This document shows, in pieces, positions 53,409 to 63,080 of a stretch of 64,000 bases of DNA. The stretch lies in the NCBI GenBank assembly GCA_037974665.1, contig CM075770.1, positions 62,941,850 through 63,005,849 of the forward strand. The letters are read 5' to 3'. A program made the position numbers and the translations under genes. The notes under the pieces were generated by a model that was not told the DNA's origin, searched no databases, and saw nothing but the letters and a program-made list of their open reading frames with translations. Position 1 is the stretch's first letter. The number at the start of each line of letters is the position of its first letter. This DNA is from Ehretia macrophylla (taxonomy: Eukaryota > Streptophyta > Magnoliopsida > Boraginales > Ehretiaceae).

Positions 53409-54425
53409 TTTCCTCTAACACTCAGCCTCTGTGTGGCCTTTACGGTTGCCATGAGTACATTGTAGATTCTTCTTAGTAGCAGCACCTCTTGTAGGGGCCC
53501 TATAAGTAGATGTAGCAGAACTACCCTGCTGAGATCTAGCAGTCACTGGTCGGGTCTGTGACTGTCCCTGTGGCTGGCTCTGAGCTAGTCTCGGCTGTAA
53601 CTGTACCTAAACTGGTCCTGGATAGCTCTGGGTCTGCCTAGGTTGCTGAGTCTGAACAGCCTGCTGATACTGCCTCTGATAACCTTGACTCTGAGACTGA
53701 AACTGACGTTTGCTTGACTGACTAGACTGAGCTAACACATCTGCCTTACGTTTCTCATATATCGATGCGACCTTGACTACTGTAGCATAGCTCAGATAAT
53801 CTTGCAAAGACAAATTAAGCATGATGTCACTCCTCAATCCTGTGATAAATCTTTGGATCTTCACATCCTTCGGCTGAACTAAAGCTGGCACATATCGAGA
53901 TAGTCTAGTAAAGGTAGCCTCATACTGGTCTACAATCATGTTCCCCTGTTTCAAAGCTATGAATTCATCTTGATGTCTCTCGCGAGCTACAACCGATACA
54001 TATTTATCCCGAAACTCACGAACAAAGTCAGCCCATACATGCTGGACCCTCTCAATATCCCATTTCTCTCTAATAGTACGCCACCACTCCTCGGCGTCAC
54101 CTTCCATTGAAAAGGCAGCATAGGTAATCTTTCTTTCATCGTTGCACTCAAGTATCGCAGCAACTTTCTCGAACTTACTCAACCACATCTCTGCTTTCAT
54201 GTTATCAAGCTCGCCATAAAAACTATATGCCCTGTGATGCAGGAATTTATCATACAAGTTACCTCCTGCAGCACCACTGCCCTCTGCTCTGGCAACCTGA
54301 TTACCCCTGCCGACACCTGCTGAACCACAAACTGAGCTATGGAATTCATTACGGTGGCCATTGTGGCCAAAATCTGGGCATTACTCGGTTCTTGACCCTG
54401 CGGTACATCCCCGGCTGCCCCTGCA
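53409..54425 (-). pseudogene. gag: Gag capsid region with first zinc knuckle
   Basis: The capsid part shows LYDKFLHHRAYSFYGELDN, a WLSKFEKVAAIL helix, GDAEEWWRTIREKW and FRDKYVSVVARERHQDEF. These are typical of Retrotrans_gag domains. A Gln/Ser-rich linker follows, then a knuckle CTHGNRKGHTEAEC whose second Cys is Gly. Stops (TAG) lie at 53607-53609 and 53415-53417; both read naturally as former CAG. Upstream of about 54300 the sense reading shifts frame (an MATVMNSIAQFVVQQ segment is in another frame), so an indel lies near 54300-54340. Gag would form the virus-like particle. The extreme N-terminus is displaced to 58584-58656 by the solo LTR. Confidence 0.88.
54421..54425. repeat. Left target-site duplication of the solo LTR
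   Basis: CTGCA directly precedes the solo LTR; CTGTA follows it at 58584-58588. One C/T difference separates the two, as expected for an aged 5-bp duplication. Confidence 0.75.
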
Positions 54426-55190
54426 TGTAACACCCCGATCCCTCACGAGATCAGAGTCCCGAACCCAAACCCGAGGCACGAAAAACGAGGGAAAACGGGC
54501 AGAGTCTCCCCTGTCTATAGGATATTCCAACACCTGTTTTTAGAGGAATTAACACACAAAACTACACAAATAACATAAGTCATTGAAATTCCCAAGATAA
54601 CGCTAATTATCTAGTCTTAGCAAAATAGTCTATATAAGGTTCTAGGTTAGTTAGCTAACAGTCTTAATATCCTCAAAAAATATTACAGACCGCTAGCCTA
54701 GGTGAACTTAAGCTTAGTTATATATTTACATTTATCAAATATTTACAAGGCACACAGGCCTCAAAAGATTTCATATTAACCACTACATTTACAAGAACTA
54801 CCACGCAACACTGCACAGGAACTCAAAAAGACTCCCGAGCCTCCTCCTCCGTCTCCAGAGGAACTGAACCTACCTCTCCTGAAATAGTTAAAGAGAAGAG
54901 GAATGAGTATACGTTATGAGTATACTTAGTGAGGGAGGTGTACGAATACCCGGAAAGGTTTTCACAAGATTCTCATGCAATGCAAATGAACAAGTGTATC
55001 ATGTAGCTCAAGTAACAATAAGACCAAGTGATAAAATCGATTGCAAGACTAAATGCTAACTCAAGGAGATAAAGCTATAAGCTCACTTTAGAAGTTTTGG
55101 CTCGGAAACAAATCATAAACAACAGTAAAACATCTCACACATTAACCAACACTTTAGTAGGAATACAATTATAAGTAACAATCATATTGA

Positions 55191-55481
55191 AAAGGATACG
55201 GTTCATCTTCTTGTTTTTAATCTCGAACCACGAGCTTTACGAACATGCCGGCAAACCCCAAACACCAACAATTGGGATACTCCGGATGTATCCCGATCCT
55301 ACGACCCTTTCTCCTGAGGTAGGTCCATGCCCAGCAGGTGAACCACGCCTCTGGGGTAGTGGAGTATGCCTCAGCGAGAAGGGAATATGCACCATGGTAG
55401 TCAAGAGAGCACGGCAAGCCCGATGCCGCCCGTATTTCTCGATGCTACCATGTCCGAAGAGGTTGCGCAACCCCGAGACAA
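55191..55481 (-). other. Conserved LTR block, family-C copy
   Basis: It aligns almost base for base with 48058-48357 and with 63778 onward, from AAAGGATACGGTTC to CAACCCCGAGACAA, while the flanking LTR sequence does not. ORFs crossing it on both strands give no recognisable protein. Confidence 0.75.
55393..55452. other. Predicted 60-nt hairpin in family-C LTR
   Basis: CATGGTAG pairs with CTACCATG at the base, with GAGA/TCTC and ACGG/CCGT pairing further in. It has the same length and position as the family-A hairpin at 48269-48328 despite several substitutions in the arms. Confidence 0.55.
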
Positions 55482-57630
55482 CATCACGAGATAGCAAATA
55501 AGCAGTACATACAACCTTTATCTTTTACTAGGCACAGAAATGAGGACAACAAAGTAGGTTGTCCTTATTCACGTAGTAATGGAATTAAGTAGTCAATATT
55601 GAATTTTAATTGAGGATGTGACTCTTTTAATCATGCATATAACTAAGCATTGATGAGTAAACATTAACTTATATAAGATTTACATGACTTCCCAGCAATT
55701 TAAAGTGAGCTTTTCTTTTAGGAAACGAAAGTACGCGCATTAGCTTATGTGGAATGAATAAATCAAATTAAAATGAATTGTTAATATTGAACCATTTCAA
55801 CTACTAACTGACTTTAGTAATTAGGGTAGTGATGATTCTTGAACTACTTTACTACTTAGGTCAAACGGCTTCCCAATGTCAATTAAATTCTACCTGCATA
55901 ATCCAGTTAACATGTAATAGTCACCAACTTTATTTCAGCTTGTTCGAATTAATTCTTTAAGCATCTTACACAATTCCTTAAGACATTTTAGCATTGCTAA
56001 TCCAATTACTAGTTAAAAGTATTAACTAGATAACACTAAACGCTCTAACTACCCCGTAGTTCAACTCATATTCAACTCCGATAGTACAAATAGTAGCACC
56101 TTCGTGAAGATAATAGAAGTAGTAATCAATTTAATGTTATCGATAACTACTTAAAATTTCTTACTAATAACAATGTTATTCATAACTACCCATAAACTAT
56201 ATACCAGCCGCAACATTATTTATTGCTATGCAATCATTTCATGCAGTAGTATGAAATTCTTTATCTAGAACCAGTAGACTTTAATCTAGAGCTTAACACA
56301 AGCTAACTATTTTAATGAGAGAAATACAGTGAGTTAAGCCCTTCAGGCCACATCAATCGAGTAGCCCATTAACACCTAAAATCTTCATATTCTAACCATA
56401 TTTACTAATCAACTTTACGAGCTTGGCTCAAATATAAACTCTTACGTTAAGTCTACCTATGTAACAGTTTTCCTTCACTTATTTTAAAACCATCTTCTTA
56501 ACCTTTATTTGTCCACCTAAGAGTTTCACACATAAGAAAAGAAAAAATAAAGATACAAGACTTAGCTACGAAACACGATCTTTACATAATAGTCATAGAG
56601 TAATTGGGAACAAGAAATTGAACAAGGAGATAACTTCCCAGCAGCTGCAAGCCGCTGGTAATGACTGTTCATTGCTGGCATAGGGACTGCCAACGCGGGG
56701 CAGTCAGCTATCCGTATTCCCACACCCCAAAACCCCATTCTTTAAAGCTTTTTGATGCAATGTTATGTTTATAATGCATGGGACTTAAGCTTGTAGGTCT
56801 GACCAAGTCTTAATTAGTTCACATAGAAGGTACTATAGGTTCTTTTTAGACATTCTACAAGCATATGATCTCCATTAAACTTCAGCCCAATAATCATTGA
56901 GTATTTCTAATCTTAAACCTAGCTAAGCAATTTCAGCACTTTGTTTCTCAAGAATCATAATCTTCATTATAATCAACTACCAACAACACATATAAATAAT
57001 TTAAATGCATAAAAACCAAGACTCCCTCATATGTTAACACCTAAAGAATTGCTCTACTACACTAATCTAGTTAATAATCCAAGTTTCTTGAAAGATTAAG
57101 CACATATATTACATACCCACTTACGATCAAGATTATAAACATGTTAACACACAAATATACACAAAGTTAGCACAAGTCCCTCACATGAATTAAGTCCCTG
57201 TCCACTACTTAACAATCTGCATAATGACTGAGAATCAATGAAAAATTTAAAGATTCACAGTGGCCTCAAGGGACTGCCCGCAGCAGCGCCGTAGCCTCAC
57301 AACCATCCACGTCGGTGGCAAACAACCACATCAGCGCCGGTACTCGGCGCCCACACACATAACAAAATCAATTAATACAGTTTGCTTACGATAATATGAG
57401 GTAAAAATCTGAAATTTCAAGCTAGATCATAAAATAATTTCAATCAACATTTCAAGGCTTAACAAATCTATAATTCCAATTAAACAACAAGATGCAAACC
57501 CTCACTTGATTCGAATACCCGCTTCGGATCTGCCTCCTACCCCTTTCGTCTAGCTTGCCGTCGGATAGAGAGGCTTTGTGCCCTAACAAAATTGTTATAT
57601 TCTCTTCTTCTTTTTCGCCCAAGTTGCAAC

Positions 57631-57631
57631 C

Positions 57632-57662
<31 letters not shown>
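57631..57662. repeat. CT/GA microsatellite in family-C LTR
   Basis: This is a near-perfect CT run, which reads GA on the LTR sense strand. GA-rich tracts in the same relative place occur in families A (49303-49320) and B (61122-61170), each upstream of a GTGAGGG word, which suggests transcript-leader sequence. Confidence 0.8.
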
Positions 57663-57714
57663 GCCCGATGGTATGCTAGTGGTGAGGAGAGGTTTCGATG
57701 TGTTGGTGAGGCGC

Positions 57715-57728
57715 CTGTGTGTGTGTGT
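57715..57728. repeat. Short GT run
   Basis: An alternating GT stretch ends in GTCGCGTGAGG. It lies in an ORF of 83 codons that is low-complexity and not convincing as a gene. Confidence 0.6.
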
Positions 57729-57841
57729 CGCGTGAGGGAGATGAAAAAAAATCAGAGTTGGTGGTTTTGTGTGGCTATGCGCGTGTGTGTAGTTGAGAGT
57801 AGGTGAGATAAAAATTTTATGTGGCTGGTTTGTTTTTGCTG

Positions 57842-57875
57842 TTTATTATTATTATTATTATTATTATTATAATTC

Positions 57876-57916
<41 letters not shown>
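57842..57916. repeat. ATT trinucleotide microsatellite
   Basis: About 75 bp of ATT repeats are interrupted once by AATTCTT. The minus-strand poly-Asn ORF over it is an artefact of the repeat. Confidence 0.9.
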
Positions 57917-58583
57917 TCCTATTGAAGACCTCAAAATCAAATAATTAGAATTAAAAGATCGGGTGTCTCAGAAATTCGCTCAGTCCCGACCCGGCTTCGT
58001 ACTCAATTTAAAGACCACCGATTAAAAGTACGTAAGATAAATTTAAATAACAATACAATTTATTAAGAATAATTATTCCGGAGCCAATTATTCCTTAAAT
58101 TAATTAAACGCAATTAATGAAATTAATAATTTATTAACTATTCTACATAAATCTATTATTTATAACTCATATATATCTAAAGAATAATTTAATAACAATA
58201 TAATCATTCTCACACTCGGGATTTCACACTAAATTAGCAATTTAGATTAATTATAATATTCACAATGTGACTTTTAATAAATAAAATTCTAAAGTAACTA
58301 AATAATTATTCTTGACAAGTTGATTAAATACAATTAAAATAATTATAATAATGAAATATTAACTGTTTGTTTCTCATAAAATAATTAAAAATAATAATAA
58401 TAATAATAATTGTTTCATGAAGTTTCATTACTCAATTTATTAATTATAGATAATAATGATAAGTAAAATTTCGGATTAAAAATCTAATTAAAATGAAATT
58501 TAATAAAATAAATATGCAATTTAGAAAAAAATAAACATGCAGATTTCTAATTAAAAATCTATATGCCAGGTCTGGGCGTCACA

Positions 58584-58656
58584 CTGTATCTTGCCCCGGT
58601 ACATCCTATCTGGGAGCTTCCTTCGGCTCTCTCCTTGGTCTACCCCGTCTCCCCAT
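58584..58656 (-). pseudogene. gag: Gag N-terminal fragment with start codon
   Basis: The ATG at 58654-58656 begins a short basic peptide MGRRGRPRREPKEAPR, typical of the Arg-rich Gag start in Tekay-like elements. Codon 17 is TAG (58606-58608), where CAG would be expected. The frame reaches the solo LTR seven codons later and resumes in the same frame on its far side at 54425 once one copy of the 5-bp duplication is discounted. The start lies about 300 nt downstream of the PBS, a reasonable leader length. Confidence 0.8.
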
Positions 58657-58951
58657 TTCAATGCTAGAAGAACATAATATTATAAAAGGCAAATAGACTA
58701 TGCAAAGATAATGTACACATTATTTTCAAACATTTTGCTCACATAAGAAACATATAAAACACTTAACAACATTAAACACTAAACTTTTCATATTCTTATC
58801 ATATCATGCTTTATCATTCCTTTTCATGCTAGCATGTCTTTTATCTAAGTACTTAAACAATTTAACAATCACATATTCACATAATTCACTTTCACATATA
58901 GACCACTACCCACATGCCAAGGAAGTTAACCCGGCTTCAAGTATTCAAGTA
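58657..58951 (-). other. Untranslated leader between PBS and gag
   Basis: This is AT-rich sequence between the primer-binding site and the gag start. I see no ORF or conserved motif in it. Packaging signals would be expected here but cannot be assigned. Confidence 0.6.
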
Positions 58952-58963
58952 GCTCTGATACCA
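58952..58963 (-). other. Primer-binding site for initiator-Met tRNA
   Basis: On the minus strand TGGTATCAGAGC, the complement of the plant initiator-Met tRNA 3' end, begins 7 nt after the 5' LTR. It fixes the element's orientation and the inner LTR edge. Confidence 0.95.
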
Positions 58964-58970
58964 CCTAAAG

Positions 58971-59588
58971 TGTAACGCCCGAACCCAACCTCTCACTAAA
59001 GGTCAGGCTCGGACCTATCACTCGGATAGAGTCTCCTCTGTACCAAGGGCAAAACTCTTACCTGCGAATAGTCATTTTTAACATTTGAACTATAAACAAC
59101 AACTTATGCAACCTATCTTCTAATATCTCCAAAGCCAAGTCAAATTCACAAGGCCATCCGAGCCTTGGAGCAACAACAATCTTCTTAAGCCCACAAGCAT
59201 GTGAGGTAAGATGGTTTTAAACAAAAGTAGTTAGATACAGTTATAATTTTAAATTCTATATGTATGATAATAAACACTCCAAGCTTGCAATAGAAGATGA
59301 AATCTAGAATCCATTATTACAATTCAACATCTTTTTCTAACATACAAGATTTCAACTATCAACATATATACAAGACCCCAAGGTCTCAAAATACAACATT
59401 TAACATGAACTCTATGCAAATTGCACATAAGATCCACCTTAGCACACAAAGTCACGGATTCTGATCTATGTGAACTTCTTCTTCTTCCTCTACTTCTATC
59501 AGTTGGGGATTCACCTCAGCTTCTCCTGAAACATATTAAATGAGGAGTGAGCAACAATGTTACCCAGCAAGGGAGGTGATGCAACATA
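58971..59588 (-). mobile_element. Truncated 5' LTR, family A
   Basis: The 618 bp nearest the PBS match 47384 onward. The match then stops at GCAACATA, where the complete LTR continues CCAGCGTG. The outer ~1.8 kb (U3 and the promoter end on the sense strand) is missing and satellite follows at once, with ATA shared at the join. Confidence 0.92.
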
Positions 59589-60063
59589 AAATTAATTAAT
59601 TTATAATTTATTATAACTAATTTTAGTTTTTGAATACCAGTTTGTAGCCCCGTGGTGGCCATTGGCCACCAAACGGTGACAAAAAGTAAAAGTTTGGTGG
59701 CTATTTTGTCGCCAATAGATAGGAAGGGGCTACAAATTAAAAATATAAATCAAATTATTTATATAAATAAATAAATTCATTTATTTAGAATAAAATTAAT
59801 AATATAAATCAAAAGTTATTTTTAGATAATATAAAACATATTTACAAAATTTAATGTTAAATAAATTTAGTTATTTAATATAAAATTAATTAATTTATAA
59901 TTTATTATAACAAAATTTTAGTTTTTGAATACAACTTTGTCGCCGCGCGGTGGCCATTGGCCACCAAACGACGACAAAAAGTAAAAGTTTTGTTGCCATT
60001 TAGTCGCCAATAGATATGAAGGGGCTACAAATGAAAAATATAAATCAAATTGTTTATATAAAT
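59589..60063. repeat. Satellite remnant (~1.6 monomers) right of the element
   Basis: It has the same monomer as the main array, with cores at about 59645 and 59940. It starts at AAATTAATTAATTTATAA, only about 5 bp further along the monomer than where the array stopped at 47383. It ends at TTTATATAAAT against the next LTR. Confidence 0.95.
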
Positions 60064-60713
60064 TGTAACGCCCCGAACCCAACCCCACGCTATAGTCAGG
60101 CTCGGACCTGTCACTCGGACAGAGTCTCCTCTGTACCAAGGACAAACTGTTACCTGCGAATAGTCACTTATAACATTTGAACTATAAACAACAACTTATC
60201 TTCTAATTTTTCCAAAGCCAAAACAAAATCACAAGGCCATCTGAGCCATAGAGCAACAACAATCTACTTAAGCACACAAGCATGCGAGATAAGTTGGTTC
60301 TTGCCATAAGCAGTTAGACACAATAAAATTTTAAGTTCCATATGTAGGACAATAAACACTCCAAGCATGCAAGAGAAAATAAAGTCTAGAATCCATTATT
60401 ACAATTCAACATCTTTCCCTAACATTCAAGACTATAACTACTAACATATACACAAGACCCCAAGGTCTCAAAATACAATATTTAACATGAACTCCACGCA
60501 AGTTGCACATAAGATCCACCTTAGCACACAAAGTCACGGATTCTGATTTACGTGAACTTCTTCTTCTTCTTCTACTTCTAACAGTTGGGGATTCACCTCA
60601 GCTTCTCCTGAAACATTTCAAATGAGGAGTGAGCAACAAAGTTGCCCAGCGAGGGAGGTGATGCAACATACCAGCGTGCAATATGATATGCAAACACAAG
60701 AAAACATATATAA
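60064..60713 (-). mobile_element. Second family-A LTR fragment
   Basis: It begins TGTAACGCCCCGAACCC in satellite and follows the family-A LTR through GCAACATACCAGCGTGC to AAAACATATATAA, about 650 bp. A new TGTAAC end then starts at 60716. The rest of this LTR is not in the window, probably because a later element split it. Confidence 0.88.
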
Positions 60714-61012
60714 GTTGTAACAACCCAACCCGTGCATATAATTATTTTATTGATGTGCATATATTTATATGTCTACTTTAATTATTTATATATATTTGTT
60801 TGCATAAAATATCATATTTTTGGATTACGTGCATCTATTTCGTTTAACGTGTATTTATGTGCATTCACGTGCATTTAAGAGTTTTAAGTAACGTAGACAT
60901 TATTTAAGTGTTATCAATTTGCAAATAGAAACTAGATTTGTTAGATTTCAACTAAATGTCAAACTAGTAAATATCAAATTAGTTAAAGGGGCAAGATAGA
61001 CTTTTGAGTTTT

Positions 61013-61020
61013 TATAAAAA
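61013..61020 (+). promoter_or_regulatory. Candidate TATA box of the family-B LTR
   Basis: TATAAAAA lies about 70 bp upstream of CA- and GA-rich leader-like sequence, in an LTR whose orientation is fixed by homology. The call rests on motif and position only; AT-rich DNA makes chance matches common. Confidence 0.35.
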
Positions 61021-61084
61021 AATCCTACCTAATTTTGACCTTAATTAAAACAAATAAACTACACAAAACATACACATACAACAC

Positions 61085-61170
61085 GTTTCAGCACACACAC
61101 ACACAATTCAGCACACACACACACAGGGAGAGAAGGAAAAGAAGAAAACAAGGAAGAAGAAGAAGAAGAC
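61085..61170. repeat. CA repeats followed by a GA/GAA-rich tract
   Basis: Two ACACAC runs separated by AATTCAGC are followed by GGGAGAGAAGGAAAAGAAG and AAGAAGAAGAAG. This is the counterpart of the GA tracts in families A and C. Confidence 0.8.
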
Positions 61171-63080
61171 AGCTTTGTAAGATAAATTTTCATGCCATTC
61201 TTCATGTCTAGGTGAGGGAATTCATATTATTTGCATTCTATTTGGATTATTCAGCTATATGTATGCATGCTATGTTTTATGTGAGTGTTTAAAGATGTTG
61301 GAAATGTATGTTTAGCTAGAGTATTAGTATGCTAAAGGTTGTAGGAACTCATTAGTGCTCTTAGAATGAACTCTTGCATGCTATCTTTAGTTGTAGAGTT
61401 GCTTTGTTAACTAAGTGTAATTGTGTAATTTAGCTGTTTGTTAAATGTCCTAAATGAAGTGTAGGAATGTTATATAGGCTAAAGTAATGGTTATTGTTGG
61501 CTCAAATGCAAGAAATAACAAGAAGATGATAAGCAAGCAAAATTCAGATTTGGACACTGCACTGCCCCTGACTTACGAAGTAGTTTTGGTATAGCAAACG
61601 TGCTTAGAATTGAACGAAATTTATATGAAAGCTAGATTAGACAGTTTAGAACAAATGTTTATTTCTAGAGCTAAGGCAAATTCTAACGTTTTGACCCCAC
61701 GATTTAGCTATTTCCGAAATGTGTCTGAAAATCACTGGTGCAGGGGGCACTTTGCGCAGTTGCACGGAAAAGGTCATAACTTGTGGAATTTAGATCGGAA
61801 TTGAGTTTCGCTTGAGGCTAAAGTAATCTACACTCAAAGAGATACGTTTATAAATAAAAATTAGTCAGTTTGGAGGACTATAGCATAGGTAACTGAATAA
61901 ATAAAGTTAAGCATTTGCAAGAAATTGAAAGATGTTTTAGCTAGTTGATGATTGACATTAATGATTGTGATTGCTAGATAGTAAAATTATGGATTCTCAT
62001 TGTGTATATGTGTATATTGGAGTTAAATGATGGTTATAAGATATTCAATATGATTTATTAGGTGTTATGTTAACAATGTGGTATTTTGGTGTTGATTGTT
62101 AGTTAAATGAGAATTCTAGTGTTGTGGTTGTTGTTGTGTTAGGAGTGGGAGATAATAGATATTGCATGTTCAATGTTTGAAAGAATGCTTGTAAGAAGAT
62201 TGTGGGAGCTCAAGAAGAAATTAGCTAGCATGTATATTCATAAATATACAAGATTGGAGTTTTAGTTAGCTCTCACTGTATATATTGGAATTTCGAGTAA
62301 ATGAACTAACTACACCATGTGTACGTGTATGTGTGTTAAATTGAGGCTTCAATTAGGTGCTTTAGACGTTAGTGGAATGAGTCATAGGCTCACGTGGGAT
62401 TGAATTGCTCGAAAATGTGCTAAAATGCAAATTTAGTAATCTTTAAAAAGAGGATTTTTTCCGTTGTGCAATCCGGGCAAGTTTGTGCTATGGTTTGGAT
62501 ATCCTTGGGGTAAGGAAGCACTTTTGGTGCTTTCGTTACGCGAAATTGGGGCTCGGTTAGTATAGTTGTAGTTAAAACCCGCTCGGAGCCTTCCCGAGTT
62601 TTTTCTTCTAAAATGGGTTTTTATGATCTTAATAGGTGTCTCTTGGCTTGGTTGGGAATGTAGTATGGTTAGGTTGTGGGTTGGTAACGTTGAAATGCAC
62701 TTAGGAGAAGAAACGCTTAGTTAAGAAAGGGAAAAAATGTAGTAATTGGCTACCTAGAGCTTACTATTGTGTTGTCACATACTATTGTGTTTATCTAAAG
62801 CTAATTGAGCTATTTGAATTAGATTTTGGGTGAAGTTGTGTTGGTTGCCTCTTTTTGGGATTATATAGTTATCTCGTGCATATGTTGGTTATAATGTGTT
62901 TATGTGAGGGCAGCCAGTTGAGTTGCCATACTCCTTTTCTTCTTCTTTTAATTATATTGGTAACATAGGAAATGTGTTAGCTTGATAAAAGTTAGTATTG
63001 ACTTGTGAAATGTTTTCTTTAACTTGAGTTGTTATGGGCGTTGAGATAGGATTATCTTATTTTTGAGTTGTTATCAAGTC

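Larger units (their letters stand above)
54426..58583 (-). mobile_element. Solo LTR, family C (4158 bp), inserted in gag
   Basis: On the minus strand it starts TGTGACGCCCAGACC and ends GGGGTGTTACA. It is flanked by CTGCA/CTGTA, and removing it rejoins the gag frame. No internal gag, pol, PBS or polypurine tract of its own is visible, so it is best read as the product of LTR-LTR recombination. It carries the block shared with family A (about 55191-55481), a CT microsatellite, GT and ATT runs, GC-rich patches near 56640-56710 and 57270-57350, and no protein-coding segment I can support. Regions 55500-56600 and 57930-58560 hold only AT-rich LTR sequence with nothing else recognisable. Confidence 0.88.
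47384..59588 (-). mobile_element. Decayed Tekay/Del-like Ty3-gypsy chromovirus inserted in the satellite
   Basis: The element reads right to left. It has a truncated 5' LTR (58971-59588), a PBS for initiator-Met tRNA, a gag-pol frame interrupted by a solo LTR, a polypurine tract and a complete 3' LTR (47384-49794). The domain order (capsid, zinc knuckles, protease, RT, RNase H, integrase, C-terminal chromodomain-like segment) in one fused frame is that of plant chromoviruses. The long LTRs and the TGTGACGCCC start point to the Tekay/Del branch; this clade call is from motif memory, not a tree. Its LTRs differ by 13 substitutions and one indel over about 170 bases compared by eye, so the insertion is not recent. 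It is non-autonomous: there are 14 premature stops, at least two frameshifts, a split gag and a lost 5' LTR end. Confidence 0.9.
60716..63080 (+). mobile_element. Partial LTR of a third, related family (B), plus strand
   Basis: It opens TGTAACAACCCAACCCG. The segment at about 62440-62660, with AAGGAAGCACTTTTGGTGC and TTCCCGAG, is the reverse complement of family A near 48690-48905, so this LTR points the other way. A later GTGAGGGCAGCC segment at 62905 matches the next family-A stretch. It is cut at 63080 by another family-A LTR before reaching its own conserved 300-bp block. A 64-codon ORF at 61610-61804 resembles no protein I know and is probably chance. No gag or pol is present. Confidence 0.75.

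Noticed and set aside
51531..54543. Plus-strand ORFs opposite gag-pol
   Set aside because: These are antisense shadows of the pol and gag frames, with no domain content.
55187..55501. ORFs on both strands in the family-C LTR block
   Set aside because: Same block and same reasoning. Conservation is at the DNA level on both strands, and the hairpin explains it at least as well as a protein.
57555..57940. 83-codon plus-strand ORF and poly-Asn minus-strand ORF
   Set aside because: Both are built on CT, GT and ATT microsatellites within the solo LTR.
58390..58411. AAT/ATA run as a distinct feature
   Set aside because: It is a short, imperfect run in AT-rich LTR sequence, not distinguishable from its surroundings.
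61610..61804. 64-codon ORF in the family-B LTR
   Set aside because: It has no recognisable motif and lies in an LTR whose relatives have no gene there. It is probably chance.
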